Source: Ananas comosus (lineage: Eukaryota > Streptophyta > Magnoliopsida > Poales > Bromeliaceae). From it: a stretch of 64,000 nucleotides of DNA. Below are positions 11,820-24,289 of this stretch, in pieces. Below the pieces are notes generated by a model. The model worked only from the letters and a program-made list of their open reading frames with translations, did not search any database and was not told where the DNA came from. Both the position numbers and the translations under genes were made by a program. Location of the stretch: the NCBI RefSeq assembly GCF_001540865.1, contig NC_033642.1:3057365-3121364 (forward strand). The letters run 5' to 3'. Every line of letters begins with the position of its first letter. Position 1 is the stretch's first letter.

Positions 11820-12400
11820 GAGAGGGTTCCCAAGCAAGAAAAAATTAATTAATTAAAAATATGAACAGTAAACACACTAAATTTTTTTGAAAAAAAAAAA
11901 AATCAAAGCTCACCTTCTTCAACAGCACTTCCTGCAGATCGATCGAGTGAGAGATTGAGCGCGAGATCGAGCGAGAGAGGGTGTGAGTAAGGAGCGAGGG
12001 ACTCAGCTTCTGAGAGGGTTCCCAAGCAAGAAAAAAAAATTTAATTAAACATATAAACACTAAACACACTAAAATTTTTTGAAAAAAAAAAAAAATCAAA
12101 GCTCACCTTCTTCAACAGCACTTCCCGCAGATCGATCGAGTGAGAGATTTAGCGCGAGATCGAGCGAGAGAGTGTGTGAGTAAGGAGCGAGGGACTCAGC
12201 TTCTGAGAGGGTTCCCAAGCAAGAAAAAAAAATTTAATTAAAAATATAAACACTAAACACACTAAATTTTTTTGAAAAAAAAAAATCAAAGCTCACCTTC
12301 TTCAACAGCACTTCATGCAGATCGATCGAGTGAGAGATTGAGCGCGAGATCGAGCGAGAGCGGGTGTGAGGATGGAGCGAGGGACTCAGCTTCTGCAGAT
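11820..12400 (-). repeat. Triplicated FRS leader, about 193 bp x 3
   Basis: Three tandem units begin near 11820, 12015 and 12209. Each holds 'agggttcccaagcaag', an A/T-rich part, 'caaagctcaccttcttcaac' and the 'gatcgatcgagtgagagatt' block. On the minus strand each unit contains a short exon-like stretch ending AAG|GTGAGC, a good 5' splice site. The FRS gene's 5' untranslated exon therefore seems to have been copied three times. Confidence 0.75.
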
Positions 12401-12419
12401 CGAGCGAGAGAGGGTGTGA

Positions 12420-12570
12420 GAGGGGGTGGCGGGTTGGAGATAGAGATGGAGAGGAGAGAGAGAGAGGTTGACAGGGAAATGGGGGAAATGGAGAGGAGAG
12501 AGAGAGATTGACCGGATAAAGTTGGGAAATGGGAGGAAATGGAGAGGAGAATGAAAGAGAGAGATTGACA
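12420..12570. repeat. GA-rich minisatellite
   Basis: Repeated 'ggagaggagagagagaga' plus 'ttgacaggg/gaaatggggg' units in diverged tandem order. Minus-strand frames here (PVNLSLSS repeats) follow the repeat and are not treated as a gene. Confidence 0.6.
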
Positions 12571-12753
12571 GGGTAACGAAGGGGGGCTCCGTTAGCTTCC
12601 GTTTGTCCACTAAAATTAGCCCCCCTTCTTGCACGGATCGCGAAGTAATCCAACGATCAGAAAATCGGTAGCAACTTTAGCATTCTACTACTAATAGCAG
12701 CCTAGCATTACTCATATATATATATATATATATATACATATATTGTAGGGCTA

Positions 12754-12947
12754 GAATACTTTTACAAGTATCACCCAAGTGATACTTGTGTGTTTTTAAC
12801 CATTGGATCTACTTTTTGATTACTAATAGCCTTTAGATCAAACACTATTCCACCTACCACCACCTACCACCATCATCTCAACCTCACATCTCTCCATCCA
12901 AGGGCTAAAAACACACAAGTATCACTTGGGTGATACTTTTACAATTA
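12754..12947. mobile_element. MITE with palindromic terminal repeats
   Basis: The left end 'cttttacaagtatcaccc…tgtgtttttaaccattggat' is mirrored on the right by 'atccaagggctaaaaacaca…gggtgatacttttacaa'. Each terminal repeat itself contains the palindrome agtatcacc-caa-gtgatact. TA microsatellites lie on both sides (12712-12736, 12970-13000). It sits in the spacer between the diverging FRS and BUD13 genes. A weaker relative is at 24050-24235. Confidence 0.65.
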
Positions 12948-12963
12948 TTCCTAGCCTCTACTA

Positions 12964-13001
<38 letters not shown>

Positions 13002-13067
13002 ATTTTAATGATAATATAATTTACTACAATAACACTATCCCGCGCCGGGGTCCTTAACTAGTAATAA

Positions 13068-13078
13068 ATATATAAAAG
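13068..13078 (+). promoter_or_regulatory. TATA box of BUD13
   Basis: TATATAAAA lies about 150 bp upstream of the BUD13 start codon and at the point where AT-rich spacer changes to GC-rich leader. Position and context fit a plant core promoter. Confidence 0.55.
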
Positions 13079-13226
13079 GGCGAAGTGGAATGTAATGGCC
13101 CGGTTGAAGACTTGAAGTTCGAGTCCGTACCAGGTCCGGCTACCTCTTTGCCTTCTTCGGTCTTCGATCTGCAGTCGTTTCCCGCCCCCCGCCGCCCTCG
13201 AATCTTCTCCTACCGTGAGCTCAGCC

Positions 13227-16200
13227 ATGGCGCCTGCCTCGACCTCCGTCGCCCCCCTATCCCTAAAAGAGTACCTCAAGAGGTACCAATCCGACGCCGA
13301 CGACCCGAAGAAGGCGAAGGCGAAGAAGAAGAAGAAGAAGCAGAAGTGCAAGCCCGACTCGACGGCCGGCGTCCTCGTCGTCGACGAAGACCCCGTGTGG
13401 CAAAAGCCCGTTCAGATCGAAGAGGACGAACCCGACTCCCCCGGTATACTCCCCAAGCCCTCATCCTAACCCTAGCCCTAACCGTAACCCTTATTCCGGT
13501 GCTTTTCCCTGATTTATTTGGATTGCCTTGGGTGAAGGAGAGGAGCAACCTCAGATCGACGAGGATATAGAGGTGAAGCGCATGAAGCGCCTCGAGGCTA
13601 TCCGCGCGCGGAAGCCCTATCACGCAATTGCTGAGGACGGGAGCGGCTGGGTGTCGGTGTCGGATCCCTCGAAGCTCTCGGATGTCGCCAAAGGCAGCGG
13701 CGTTGGTGATCTCTCCCCACCGCGGCAGCGCCGTGCGCGGTTTGACACCCCCTCCCCAGAGCGGAGTCCGGACCAACCGGACCTATCTCCTCTGCGACAG
13801 CGGCAAAAGGGTGATGAAAATGTGAAGGATATGCCACCGCCAAGGAGGAAGTTATCTGAGGATTTAGCGCCTCCGAGAAAGGGTCGGGGCCGAATTGATT
13901 CTCCTCCTCGGTGGCATGTGCGCCATGACTCAGAGGAGTCTCCGGACATTTCTCCTCTGAGGAGAAGTCACAGGGGTGATGCGAAGATGGAGGATATGTC
14001 ACCGCCGAGGAGGAAGTTACCTGAGAATTTATCTCCTCCGAGAAAGGGTCGGAGGCAGGTTGCTGATGGTGAGGAGCTCTCTCCTCCCCGGAGGCGTGTG
14101 CGCCACGACTCGGAGGAGCTTCCGGACCATTCTCTTCCAAGGAGAAGTCACAAGGGCGATGGCAAGGTGGAGGATATGTCATCCCCTAGGAGGAAGGTAT
14201 CTGAGGATCTATCTCCTCCGAGAAAAGCTCGGAGGACAGTAGCAGCTGATGGTTCCCCCGGACGGAAAGCTGGGAAGGGCCCTCCGGAGGACATTTCTCC
14301 TCCTTGGCGATGCAGCCGCCATGACTCAGAGGAGCCTACAGATCTTTCTCCTCCAAGGAGAAGCCGGAAGGGACAGGCAATTGACCAATCTCCATCCCGT
14401 AAAGCTCGTGATTCTCCTGCTGCAGACCTTCTAGCTATGAGAAGGAACCGGAAGGATTCTTCGCCAGATCTATCTCCTCCTAGAAGACGAAAGGAGGTGG
14501 CTTTGGTAAAGGAGGTACCTAGAGCTGGGTTATTTTCCAAGCAGGAGTTCAAAGAAGAGATCGACAAGAAGAGGGAGGAACAGAAATCCAGGTAACTAGC
14601 TAATAAGTTTGATCTATGTTCATTCTCTTTCCATGTTGGCTTGTTAGGGAAATGGTCGCTTTGGCATGTAATGAACCTGATATGTGTAGGTTTGCTTCCA
14701 TTGATCCTTCGAAGAGTGGAAAAGGTGCAGAGCCAGTATTTCGCGATAAATCAGGTTTGCTTATTTCTTTTTCTATGTCTAGTCATTTTTGCCTTGGCTT
14801 TAGGTTTTAGTACCTCAGTTGGTTTCTAGAATTTATGGTTACCTGAGTTTATTGCTCTTGTAGGAAAAATTATATCAAAGGAGGAACTGTTAATATCAAA
14901 GGAAGATGACAAGACAAAGGTATATCGTGGTTTATTTGATCATTTTCCCACTGTTGTTTCCTATTTGCTTCTGTATTTCATAGCTATTTTATTACCAAAT
15001 AATTACAAAAATCATCTGCTTTTCTGTTTCACTATTTTTTAACTACTACTTTTTTTGGTGCCGCGGGGCGGGGGGGNNNNNNNNNNNNNNGGGGGGGGGG
15101 GGGGGGGGGGGGGCGTGCGGGGTTGGGTTGGTTTGGGTGTGTGTAACCATGTAAGGAAAACTCCTAAGTCCTAATCAAGTTACAAATATAGTCCAAATAG
15201 GAGAAAACTAAGTTTAGAGACATTGAGAGGCATGCCATGATAGTTGATGAGGTAGAATAAGTTTTGAGTTCTTTGAATCTGTTTGTGATGTGGTGGCCCT
15301 TATTTTCCTTCTTTTTTCTCGTCTTATTCCTCCTTTTCTTATATTATACCTTCGCGAAAAGATAGCATCAATCTGTTGAACGATGTTCTATGACCTTCTT
15401 TCTCCCTCTCTCTTACCAATGAAGACAAACAATTATCTATGATTATTCTCTACATTCCCAAGGTTTCATCAAATTTCTATTAGAGCGAAAGCTCTTGTTA
15501 TTTGAGTCAAATTAAAATACAAGATACCCCTATTGAATCTCCCTTTGTTACAGATAAGCAATATTAAGAAATCTCATGACTTCTTGCTAAAGATAAAGAG
15601 GATTATGGAGACGATAGATTCCAATAAACCCCCTTTTTTTCGAAAATCGTGTATCAAAACCGAAATCCGTCAGTGCCATTGGATCCAGGATAGTTAAACC
15701 GTTGAAAATGAGCTATTGAATCACTATAAACGGAGTCCAATACGCACCAGAAGCCATTTCCACTGATTGACCTCTCCGGAAAACCCGAGTTACTATTCAC
15801 TTAAGTTATCACTAAAGGCCGCTTAACTTCTCCATCTTAACTCGTTTTTTTTCTGAAACTTGACGAGTGCTTATATAATTAAGTTACACACAAAAACATC
15901 GTCAACAAAAAGTCTAGCTACACAGTCAAAATCTCAGTCGTCACAATAATGCCATACAGATGCTTGTTCTGTTTTAGTGTCATGTGGTGGATATAGATGT
16001 ATTGATGGTTACTGTAAAGTAATATAGAGGCCGAAGGTGAAATATGGAAGTGCTTGTGTAGGGAGGAGGGAATCTTTTTAAGGATTGGAATGTGAAGGTT
16101 CCAAAGTTTGTCACCAAAAGATCTTTTTCGGTTCCAATATTTTGGTGAAGCAACGAAGAACACTGTTGACAAATGCCTAATATGTTAACATTGTGCACAT

Positions 16201-19200
16201 GTAAGTGATCGAATTTTGCACCATTTTGCTCTAATTGGAGACTGATTTCTAGCACAAAGATTCTGCTTATATGACTTTTGTTAGTTAGGGGCCAATTAAT
16301 TTGTTTACCAGTTAAGAGTATCTCTGTGGAGACGATGAGAATTAATAGGTTTTTTACTGTATTGCCAGCTGAGATGTTTTGGTCAATATTCTTGTTTATT
16401 ACTAGCGGAAGACTACTTGCTCTTATTTAAAATAATTCCTTTTTGAGTTTCTTGCATGGTTTTGTTTAATACATCACTATAATGTTAATGCATCAGTGTT
16501 AGAAGCAGGTGTGTGTTGGTCAAGTTGACTCATGTTGGATCTGATACTTGTTTCTACTGCATAATTTGTTAGCAAAACACAGAGCAATATAGAATGCTAA
16601 CATATTTAGGTAATTGGTATGTGTTGCTTTTGAAGATCGTAATATTTTATGTAATATTTCACCCTTTACTCTCGGTGGTGAAAGGGTCTTCGACTTGTGA
16701 TGAATGTGGAATTCTAGTAATTGACTTGTTTGGTAGTCAATTATAAAACTTGTGGTGGTTTAGTTATTTTATGGAAATGATTACCTAATCTAGGAAGTTT
16801 ATGTTTTATTAGAGCGATTTTGACTTAGATGTTTTTGAATATTTCACACGTTTTAGCAATGGTCCTGATTATACAAGAAAGGTACTTAAAAAAAAAGAAA
16901 AGAAAAGACAAATCCTTACAAAGTAAAATTTTTCACACGTTGTTTATTAATTGCCATTTTTCTCCTTAGTGTACATTATCCTACGATATCTTTATGATAT
17001 TATCAATTGCTTTATGAAGAGATCAATGTCATATGATTTTTATAACTGTAATGTTGTCTCTGCTGCATGCCCTATTGACATTTTGTTTGGACTTTCAGGA
17101 AGTGAAACTGGAATGGGGTAAGGGCTTAGCTCAGAAGCGTCAAGCTGAGGCTAGAGCACTAGAGCTAGAGATTGAGCAGGATAAACCTTTTGCACGATCA
17201 AGGTAAGCATGAAGAATAATTGATCTCAAGTCCTTTACAATTTATAATGGTTTAATCAGTCATAATAATTTGACAGCTTATAGAAATCAATTCTGATGAG
17301 AAAATCCCTGTTTAGTGTGATGTGCGAAAAAACCCCCACTCAATTAACTGTTTCCTTCACCTATGTTTTCTGCATATCACAAGTATGGAACACGATGATG
17401 AAGGATAAATTCAAATCTACTAAACCTCCCTGATTGGTATGACCCAGTGTATGTAGTTGAAACATCAAATCTTTCTTGATCATAGAATAAAAGATTGTGG
17501 AAAGCTGATTCCAAACTTCCCAATCTATGGAAGTTCGCATATGTGTTATCTCTTCACAATCTGTGGCATAAGAACAGAGGGGCGGGCTACCTTATGCCAT
17601 GTTACTTCTGTTCAACTAAGGATTGGTTTCCTACTTATCCGTTCATAATGATAAGCACATTGATAATTTGTTACCATAAAAGGGGTTTCTTCCCATTGCC
17701 TTTTTAGCTTAAGCTGCAGCAATAAATTACACTTGTGGTGTTGTTGCTTTAGATGGCTGATCTTGTTAGCATGCATTCCTTTGCAATCAATTGCTCTTGG
17801 GTACATTAAAATGTGGTCCCTGTTGACCTCCTGGATTTCATTGTCATTTTCTGAATTTCAATTGTAACAATTTAGTACCTAAAGTTTCGTTCTGTCTAAC
17901 AATTAACTCCTTGATTTAGTCTACCAGTTGCAAAAGTACTATGCTAGCGTCATATTATTAGACTTCCTTCAGTAAGATTGAAACTCCGAAGGAAAAAAAA
18001 ATTGAAACAGAGGTTGAATGTTATTAAAGAGGAAATTTAAACTAAGAACAAGTTCAGGAATAAAATTATAACTCTTGAGAATGAAACTCAAATTGAGGTC
18101 AAACTTACCGGACTAAATTGTTATAATGAAAGTTTTGTGGATGAATTGGAACCCAAGTCAAACTTTGATTAGGCTCCTTTGCAATAAATCAACATAGCTG
18201 TCATTAGTCAGGTATCAACCTCTAATTCATGTAATGATGCATTTATTTTCTACCTACAGAGATGATCCAGAACTCGATAAAATGTTGAAGGAGAGGATCC
18301 GATGGGGTGATCCGATGGCACATCTGGTTAAGGTACATCATTTGGCTATGGGGAAATATCATTACTGTTAGCACTGTGATTGACTTGTTTATCTATCTAT
18401 TGCAGCGGAAGAACTCGGAGCCTATTTTGGAAGATTTAGGTGCTGATGTGAAGATGAAAGAATCTGGCTTTATAATTCCTCAGACTATTCCGAGTCATAG
18501 TTGGCTGAAACGTGGAATAGATTTCCCTCCGAATCGCTATGGTATAAGGCCAGGCCGGCATTGGGATGGAGTAGATCGTAGCAATGGTTTGCCCTTCTCC
18601 CACCACAATTTTGGCATTTTTCTTTATTTCTTCTGCTTTTGCTTGCTTTCATAGATTGTAGTTGTTACTTTCTATTTACTTTCTATAGCTACAGAGAAAT
18701 GATGTTTCTTACATTCAGAAGAGAAAGCCATTTTCGTTTTGATGATTAGTTGTTACTTCCTTCTGGACTTCCAAGTCAACAGACTTTGTCCCAAGCTAGT
18801 CGTTCACCATCTATTTGATTATGCCCGTTACTGTAATTTGATCCTATAAGCTGCTGGTAATGCTTTTAGTTGATTTTTAATTTCGACATATTTCTACTGT
18901 CCAGCCAACAGATTGTATCATCTTGGTAAAAATTTAGACAATCGATTTGTCATAACATCTTATAACATGTTGGATCTATCGACATATCTGAGGTTTAGTT
19001 CTCATACTGTTAGGTCTAAATGTCATTATGTTATATCATTAACTCGTGTTTTTCTCAGTCCTTGTTGTCTTGACATGCAGTTTGTAAGATCTTATATTGC
19101 TTTAAGTAGTAAATAGGATGCTCCAAGTTAATTCGTTTCAACTGCTCGGCCTTCTATATTTACTCAGTTCTTGACTTGCTTGTTTGATGATATATGTTTG

Positions 19201-19916
19201 TTTTTACTATCTTCGTAGTAAAATGTGCTGTAATAATATGGAGTACTATCAATAGAGATTTGGAAGTATTGTCAGATATATGACGTATAATATATTACAA
19301 GCTTTAATATATCTTGTGAGATGTATGTTTGTTTCTACCATATTTTTTGGTAATGTCTGCTGTATTAATACTGATAAATAGTGGTAGAGACTTGAAGATC
19401 TTGTGAGATGTATGATGTATAATATAACACAGGCTTTTGATTAAGAAATCCGGCTTGCTATGCCACCCTAAGGTTCCTTAGAAAGCTGAAATATCGACAT
19501 TGATAACTTTTGTACGTTTTCTGAATTTTCTATTGAGTAATCACAACACGTGAGGGTACTGAAAATGTGTAACAGATAATAGAATTTTCCACCTGTCTTT
19601 CATATAGTTTGCCCATGTTTATGATGAATTAGATGGTCGGAGCATCAGTCAAGGGGTTAGTATTTGTAGTTATATTTCATTTCGGTGATTAAACTTTCGT
19701 TAACTGTAATGTGTAGTACTTCTATAAAGTATATTCAGTTTTCAGATAAGTTCAAGAATTTTGGTAGCACACGTTGAATTATTGCAAAGAATGATGTTTG
19801 TGATATTTTTGCTTTCGCTACTTGCAGGATTTGAGAAGGAATTGTTTAAGAGACAAAATGAGAACCAAGCTACCGAGCAAGAAGCTTATTTATGGTCNTC
19901 TGTCTCTGACATGTGA
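13227..19916 (+). CDS. BUD13: BUD13 homolog, RES-complex splicing factor
   Basis: BUD13 (yeast Bud13/Cwc26) is a nuclear subunit of the RES complex (pre-mRNA retention and splicing) on activated spliceosomes. I join eight exons: 13227-13443, 13538-14591, 14690-14754, 14864-14919, 17099-17202, 18260-18332, 18406-18586, 19828-19916. All borders are GT-AG, phases agree, and the product is 612 residues. The start is the ATG in GCCATGG, not the upstream in-frame GTG at 13215. Residues 1-72 begin the conserved N-terminus ([21 protein letters not shown]). Exon 2 (to about residue 423) opens with [14 protein letters not shown] sequence ([20 protein letters not shown]) and continues with imperfect (D/E)LSPPR(R/K) repeats, a phosphorylatable Ser-Pro/Arg region. 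The C-terminal Bud13 domain follows ([48 protein letters not shown]), ending at SDM. The ambiguous base at 19898 falls in TCN, serine whatever the base. No disabling change is seen. Confidence 0.95.
13465..13493 (+). promoter_or_regulatory. Telo-box-like cluster in BUD13 intron 1
   Basis: A cluster of 'aaccctag/ccctaacc' words close to the start of the gene resembles plant telo-box elements, often found near the 5' end of housekeeping and translation genes. Function here is inference. Confidence 0.35.
15065..15113. repeat. Poly-G run with 14-N gap in BUD13 intron 4
   Basis: A G-rich run is interrupted by N at 15077-15090 and resumes as 23 G (15091-15113). The gap is probably due to failure to sequence a long G homopolymer. 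Intron 4 (14920-17098) is the largest but one intron in the gene and otherwise shows only AT-rich sequence. Confidence 0.9.
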
Positions 19917-20450
19917 CATGCTCGGTAAGCTGCCATCCTGCCAGATAATTCCTCGTATTTTTGCACTACGAAGCTTCTGCTGCTATCCTGGAATATTGTT
20001 GTTTTGTGTAAATTGGTATCATTCTTACAAGTTCTGCTGTAAGCTGGATGAGCGAGAAATGTTCTTCTTCCTTTTTGATATTCACAGTCACCGATCGTGT
20101 TTCTACACGACAAGGATCTCCTGGTTTCGGGATCGGAGAGGTATGCAAATTTTTTTACCCTTCGCAGTTTGCAAATCTGGATAACTACTTTGTAATTTCT
20201 CACTGTATGTTTAGATCAATTATATATGAATATAGTATCATCCTTTGCTGTGCTTATCCCTGTATTAGTAAATTCAGATTTTTTTCAAGGATAATAGAAT
20301 TTTCGCATGGCTGGATCTTTTTGTGATGCTAACTATATTCGGCCGTCAACTTTCTTGTGATATTCAAGTCGTTGCCTTTTGTAGCATTTTACTACTGTGC
20401 CTCTGTCATTGTCGCATAACAGTTGCAACCACTGGGTTATTGGTCAGATG

Positions 20451-20784
20451 TGTGACGTCCCACTTTTCAGGAGTCACCCATTCTAGGATTATTTCCGTCC
20501 TGACATACTTAATATTCTTAACCTCTTGGGCTTAACCACTGCTCAAAATGCTATAGTCAGGTTAAGAAGTTTTAGCTCTATTATATCTTATATATAAGAC
20601 TATTTTAAATTCTAGGGGTGGCACATTTTTATGACATCCCAATAATTCCACATCAGATGGAAATGTGATTATGTTTGAGTATATAAGAGGCTATAGATAC
20701 TAGTAATAATAACTGAGTTTAAACATTTTAGATTGTTGGTTTAGGCCTTACGAGTTATTATTACTAAAGGAATGGGTCGTTACA
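20451..20784 (-). mobile_element. Solo LTR, Cassandra-like, with 5S-derived segment
   Basis: The 334-bp element starts TGTGACGTCC and ends GGTCGTTACA. The 5-bp duplication AGATG lies on both sides (20446-20450, 20785-20789). On the minus strand 20469-20513 resembles the 3' half of 5S rRNA, so the element's own sense is probably minus (TGTAACGACCC…). No internal domain is present, so it is a solo LTR left by LTR recombination. It lies about 540 bp past the BUD13 stop. Confidence 0.8.
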
Positions 20785-20991
20785 AGATGTTTGCGTGCTG
20801 AGCTAAGTTCTCATTTGGTATGTTGTAAATTCTTTTGCTTTGTTAGCCACAGATTTTAAGCAGTTGAGCTTGAGGATGTGCGGCCAAGCGCTTGTGGTCT
20901 ATACATTTACCGAGGTTGGTTTGGCAATGGGAAAAGCTAAAACTTAGGCCTCCTTCGGTATTATTGTTCTTTCTTAAGCTTTTTATATAAG

Positions 20992-21030
20992 CTAGTGTAG
21001 CCTGCGCTTCGCTGCGGATAGTTTTTTTTT
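20992..21030 (-). mobile_element. Helitron-like 3' end A
   Basis: Read on the minus strand, a GC-rich hairpin (ccgcagcgaagcgcagg) is followed five bases later by CTAG, the layout of Helitron 3' ends (hairpin then CTRR). The base after CTAG is C rather than the expected T. The element body would lie to the right; its 5' end was not found. Confidence 0.45.
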
Positions 21031-23380
21031 TATAAATATATTAGTACCAATAATTTTAAAAGGGCGAAGATATAGAAATTTCACTATATTAGTGAAACAA
21101 AGTAACAAATGAATCTTTTGTATAGTCCTAATTAGTAAGGAAGACATTTACATACTTTCTACTATAAATTTTTTTTTGGAAAATCAACTACAAATATGTT
21201 CTACAAATAGAATGTACATCATCAAATGCTTGTAGAATTTTTATCGAAAAGCCAAATTTAGTGGAAGAGGCAGCTGGAGTTGTGGCCTATCTATTTCGGG
21301 TTCTACATTTGTATTTAAAACCCTCAAATCCCCACAAAAACAAAAAAAATGCTTAGTGAACCAGAAGTTAGGTTTTGGCACCCAAAACCTCTTTCGGGCG
21401 TCTGAAACCCTACAGATGACTCAGCTGCTCACTGTTTAGTGCCTATTCATCCTTATCCATTCTTTCGCACATCAGCAAGGGAATTCAGCCGGATGTCCAC
21501 AACACTCTTCAATTCCAACAGACTCTACCCTCTCTAGTTCCGGGCGCTCGAACCCACTTCTAGGCATCCGAAAATGTTGGAACCTGAAATTACTATAGTA
21601 TTAGCTTCAGAGGTTCGTTTTTGTATCTATTTTGTGCCAAAATGAATCTAACTCACTCCAATCACCTCCAGAATACTCGACATAACACATGACCATCTCA
21701 CTCTGCAACCTTGCATTTCACAAAGGTCTAGTATATTACAGTGGTCGGCAGATTGCTCCCCATGAGCTTTGCAGTTTTCCATTGCAGTTCAGTTGCATTC
21801 GATTAAAAATATGATATATAAATGACCTTGTTAGTCGACTATACTCTATATGAGATTTGACCTTCGTAGTCAGGAGATTGCTCCTCATTCGTGAGCTTTG
21901 GGGCTTCCCGCCAACGTTTGTTTACTTGAGCATATGGTATGATCAACCACACGTGCGCATTCACGTATACCGGTTCGGTTTGGCCACCGATAGACAGGTG
22001 TCCTTTTCTAAGAAAGTGGTCAAGAGTGACTCGTGAGTTAGGTTCGTATGTGTGTGGCTTTTGTCTGAGATCTATAAACTAACACAACGGCTCTGGATTG
22101 GGTTATTTCCGGACTTATCGTCTGGTTGACACGCGCGACGTTTTGCACTTTGTTTTGATTACAGTAGTGACACTTCTTACTTTGGCATTCATACGTCTTA
22201 CTCGTTTACTCTTTTGCTACTGTAGTTTGTTCTTTTATCATTATCCTACTTTTTCTTTCTGTTGACCAGTAAGTACAGCTTGCCATTGGCAAGGCATTGC
22301 CCCCACTGTTTCTTACCTTTTTTTATAGGTAAAAATGAGTGGTGAGGGTTGGGATGCTGTGTGAGGTCGCGGTAGATGGAACCTCGGTAGCTTCCCTCGT
22401 TTGTAAACCCATCTTGTGAAATCTCGAGTTTTATAAATTCGTAAACCTTTATTAGCTGCTTCTTGTTATTGTGATGTAGTTGTAGTTTCATAATGTCAGA
22501 TGTAACCTTGAAGTTTTGGATTTTTATTAGTTTTGATTTTCTCGAGGTAAATGAATGTTGGATTCGGTTTTCAGGCTGTAATAGTAGCTTAGACTTTTTA
22601 TATCGCTCTCTACCTATTGTGGATGGAATAGTTGTGGGAATAGTTGTGATTGTTTCTCTACCCTGTTATAGTTGTATATTATGTTGTTGTTGTTATTGTA
22701 GTTGGTTGTATGGTTGAATATTACAAATTGTGCTCCTATGCTATGCATGTACAGTACAGGGGAGATTTCTTATCTGCATAGAAAAAAATCTATCCATATT
22801 GTAAGTCTATGCACGTTTGAAGTAGGTTTATGATTTCAAAAAAATCACAATTTTATGTTAAACTCTGTTTTCGGCATGAAAAGCTATATATAAAAAAGGC
22901 TCCGGGGCATGACAATCATTTCGTATGCTATTGGTGTCGTGGTTCACTTTCCTGTCAATACGAGTGAATTTTATCATCTCCATGGTGGCTTCGATGCTCT
23001 GGCTGATTGACAGCCGGTGGTTAATGGCGTCTGTGTTTTCCGGTTATACGATCAGCCGGCAATTCAGTTTACTCGAAGGGCCTGAAGATCGAATATTACT
23101 TTTTGAACTTCATAGTGGACTGTAACATTCTACCAACGATGAATAGCAAAGTTGTTCATTGGAATAGACTCTTGTACATGTAAGTAGTTGGACATCCCGC
23201 CGAGACTCAAGATCTGATATTAATATTGCATTTTTGATTTGGCATCGGATAGCTCGCAGTGTGAAGTCTTCTAGTTCGCATGAGCTGTTGCCACATCTGA
23301 TATTAATCATGTGGATTCTTCGAGCCGATTGAGTTGATACCTCACGTGCAACTTATGAGCATAGTCCTGGCACGACCATC
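21031..23380. other. No gene seen
   Basis: Mixed-composition DNA with only short frames in both strands and no recognisable domain. It may be the body of the element ending at 20992. The frames near 22493-22717 and 22925-23125 have no supporting features. Confidence 0.4.
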
Positions 23381-23384
23381 ATTT

Positions 23385-23482
23385 CAATGGTCGTCAAGTC
23401 TGCTGCGCTGAAGCTGCCTCGTCCCACAGCAGCTTCTTCTGGCGCTCCTGCTCAGCGCTCAGGTTCTTCACCTAAAGGGGAA
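23385..23482 (-). pseudogene. Small exon-like gene fragment
   Basis: On the minus strand a GC-balanced stretch reads KNLSAEQERQKKLLWDEAAS and then stops. It is preceded by 'cctttaggtgaag', with a possible splice acceptor. Its composition differs from the AT-rich neighbourhood, so it looks like a captured exon fragment. I do not recognise the parent gene. Confidence 0.35.
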
Positions 23483-24049
23483 GCGCATGGAAAGATCACC
23501 TCACCTTGAATCACAAACAGGATACTAGAGAAAACCTTTTTTTTATGTATGATGTACTAAAACTTTTATGTATGATGTACTAAAACAGGATACTAGTAAA
23601 ATAATTTTGACCACAATTGTCCACATTTCTGTATGATGTACTAAAACTTTCATTAAAGTTCAAACTCTTTTGTTGGTTGGTTTGAGATAACTTCAAGGTC
23701 CAAATTCAACTTTTTTTTTTTTAATTATTTCATTTATCATACCTTTATCTGCGATCAAAATGTAAACCTAAATAGCATAATTAATTTTAGCCCACATTGA
23801 CCGAAATTACATTAAAAAAAAAAAATTCAGCTCCGCACCTCTAATTTTTTAGCGCAAATAAATTGGAAGAACTTCACAACTATAAAACCGAACATTGAAA
23901 AAAAAAAAAGAAAAAAGTAACTTTTGGCTGAACTCTAACTCATCCGACATTCTACTTCAATCTGAACTCTGAATTTCACCTTCCATGCAACACAAGAGGG
24001 AAGGGAGAAGAAATAGCAATGCAAATAGATGAGAAGCAGACACGTTCTC

Positions 24050-24235
24050 ATGTGGCACTTCTAATTTTTTTAACCCTTGGATCAAACCTTTTGACCATTT
24101 TTAGCCTTGGATTTATACTATTTTTCTAGTAGGACCACTAAACCCTAAGGGAAACCACTATCATCTCAATCCTATAATCTTTGATTTAAGGGTTAAAAAG
24201 TCGGAACCACCAACTTCTATATGCTTTAGAAAGTA
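24050..24235. mobile_element. MITE-like inverted repeat
   Basis: The left part 'cttctaatttttttaaccct…tggatcaaa' is mirrored by 'tttgatttaagggttaaaaa' and 'accaccaacttct' on the right, around a core containing 'accctaagggaaaccac'. Same general build as the MITE at 12754-12947. No coding capacity. Confidence 0.45.
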
Positions 24236-24289
24236 TAGTAACTCTATACAATGAATAAATCTTTTACTATGATAAGTAGTATTTTAGCC

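Noticed and set aside
13598..14567. Minus-strand frames of 109-194 residues
   Set aside because: They lie opposite BUD13 exon 2 and are shadows of its repetitive coding sequence.
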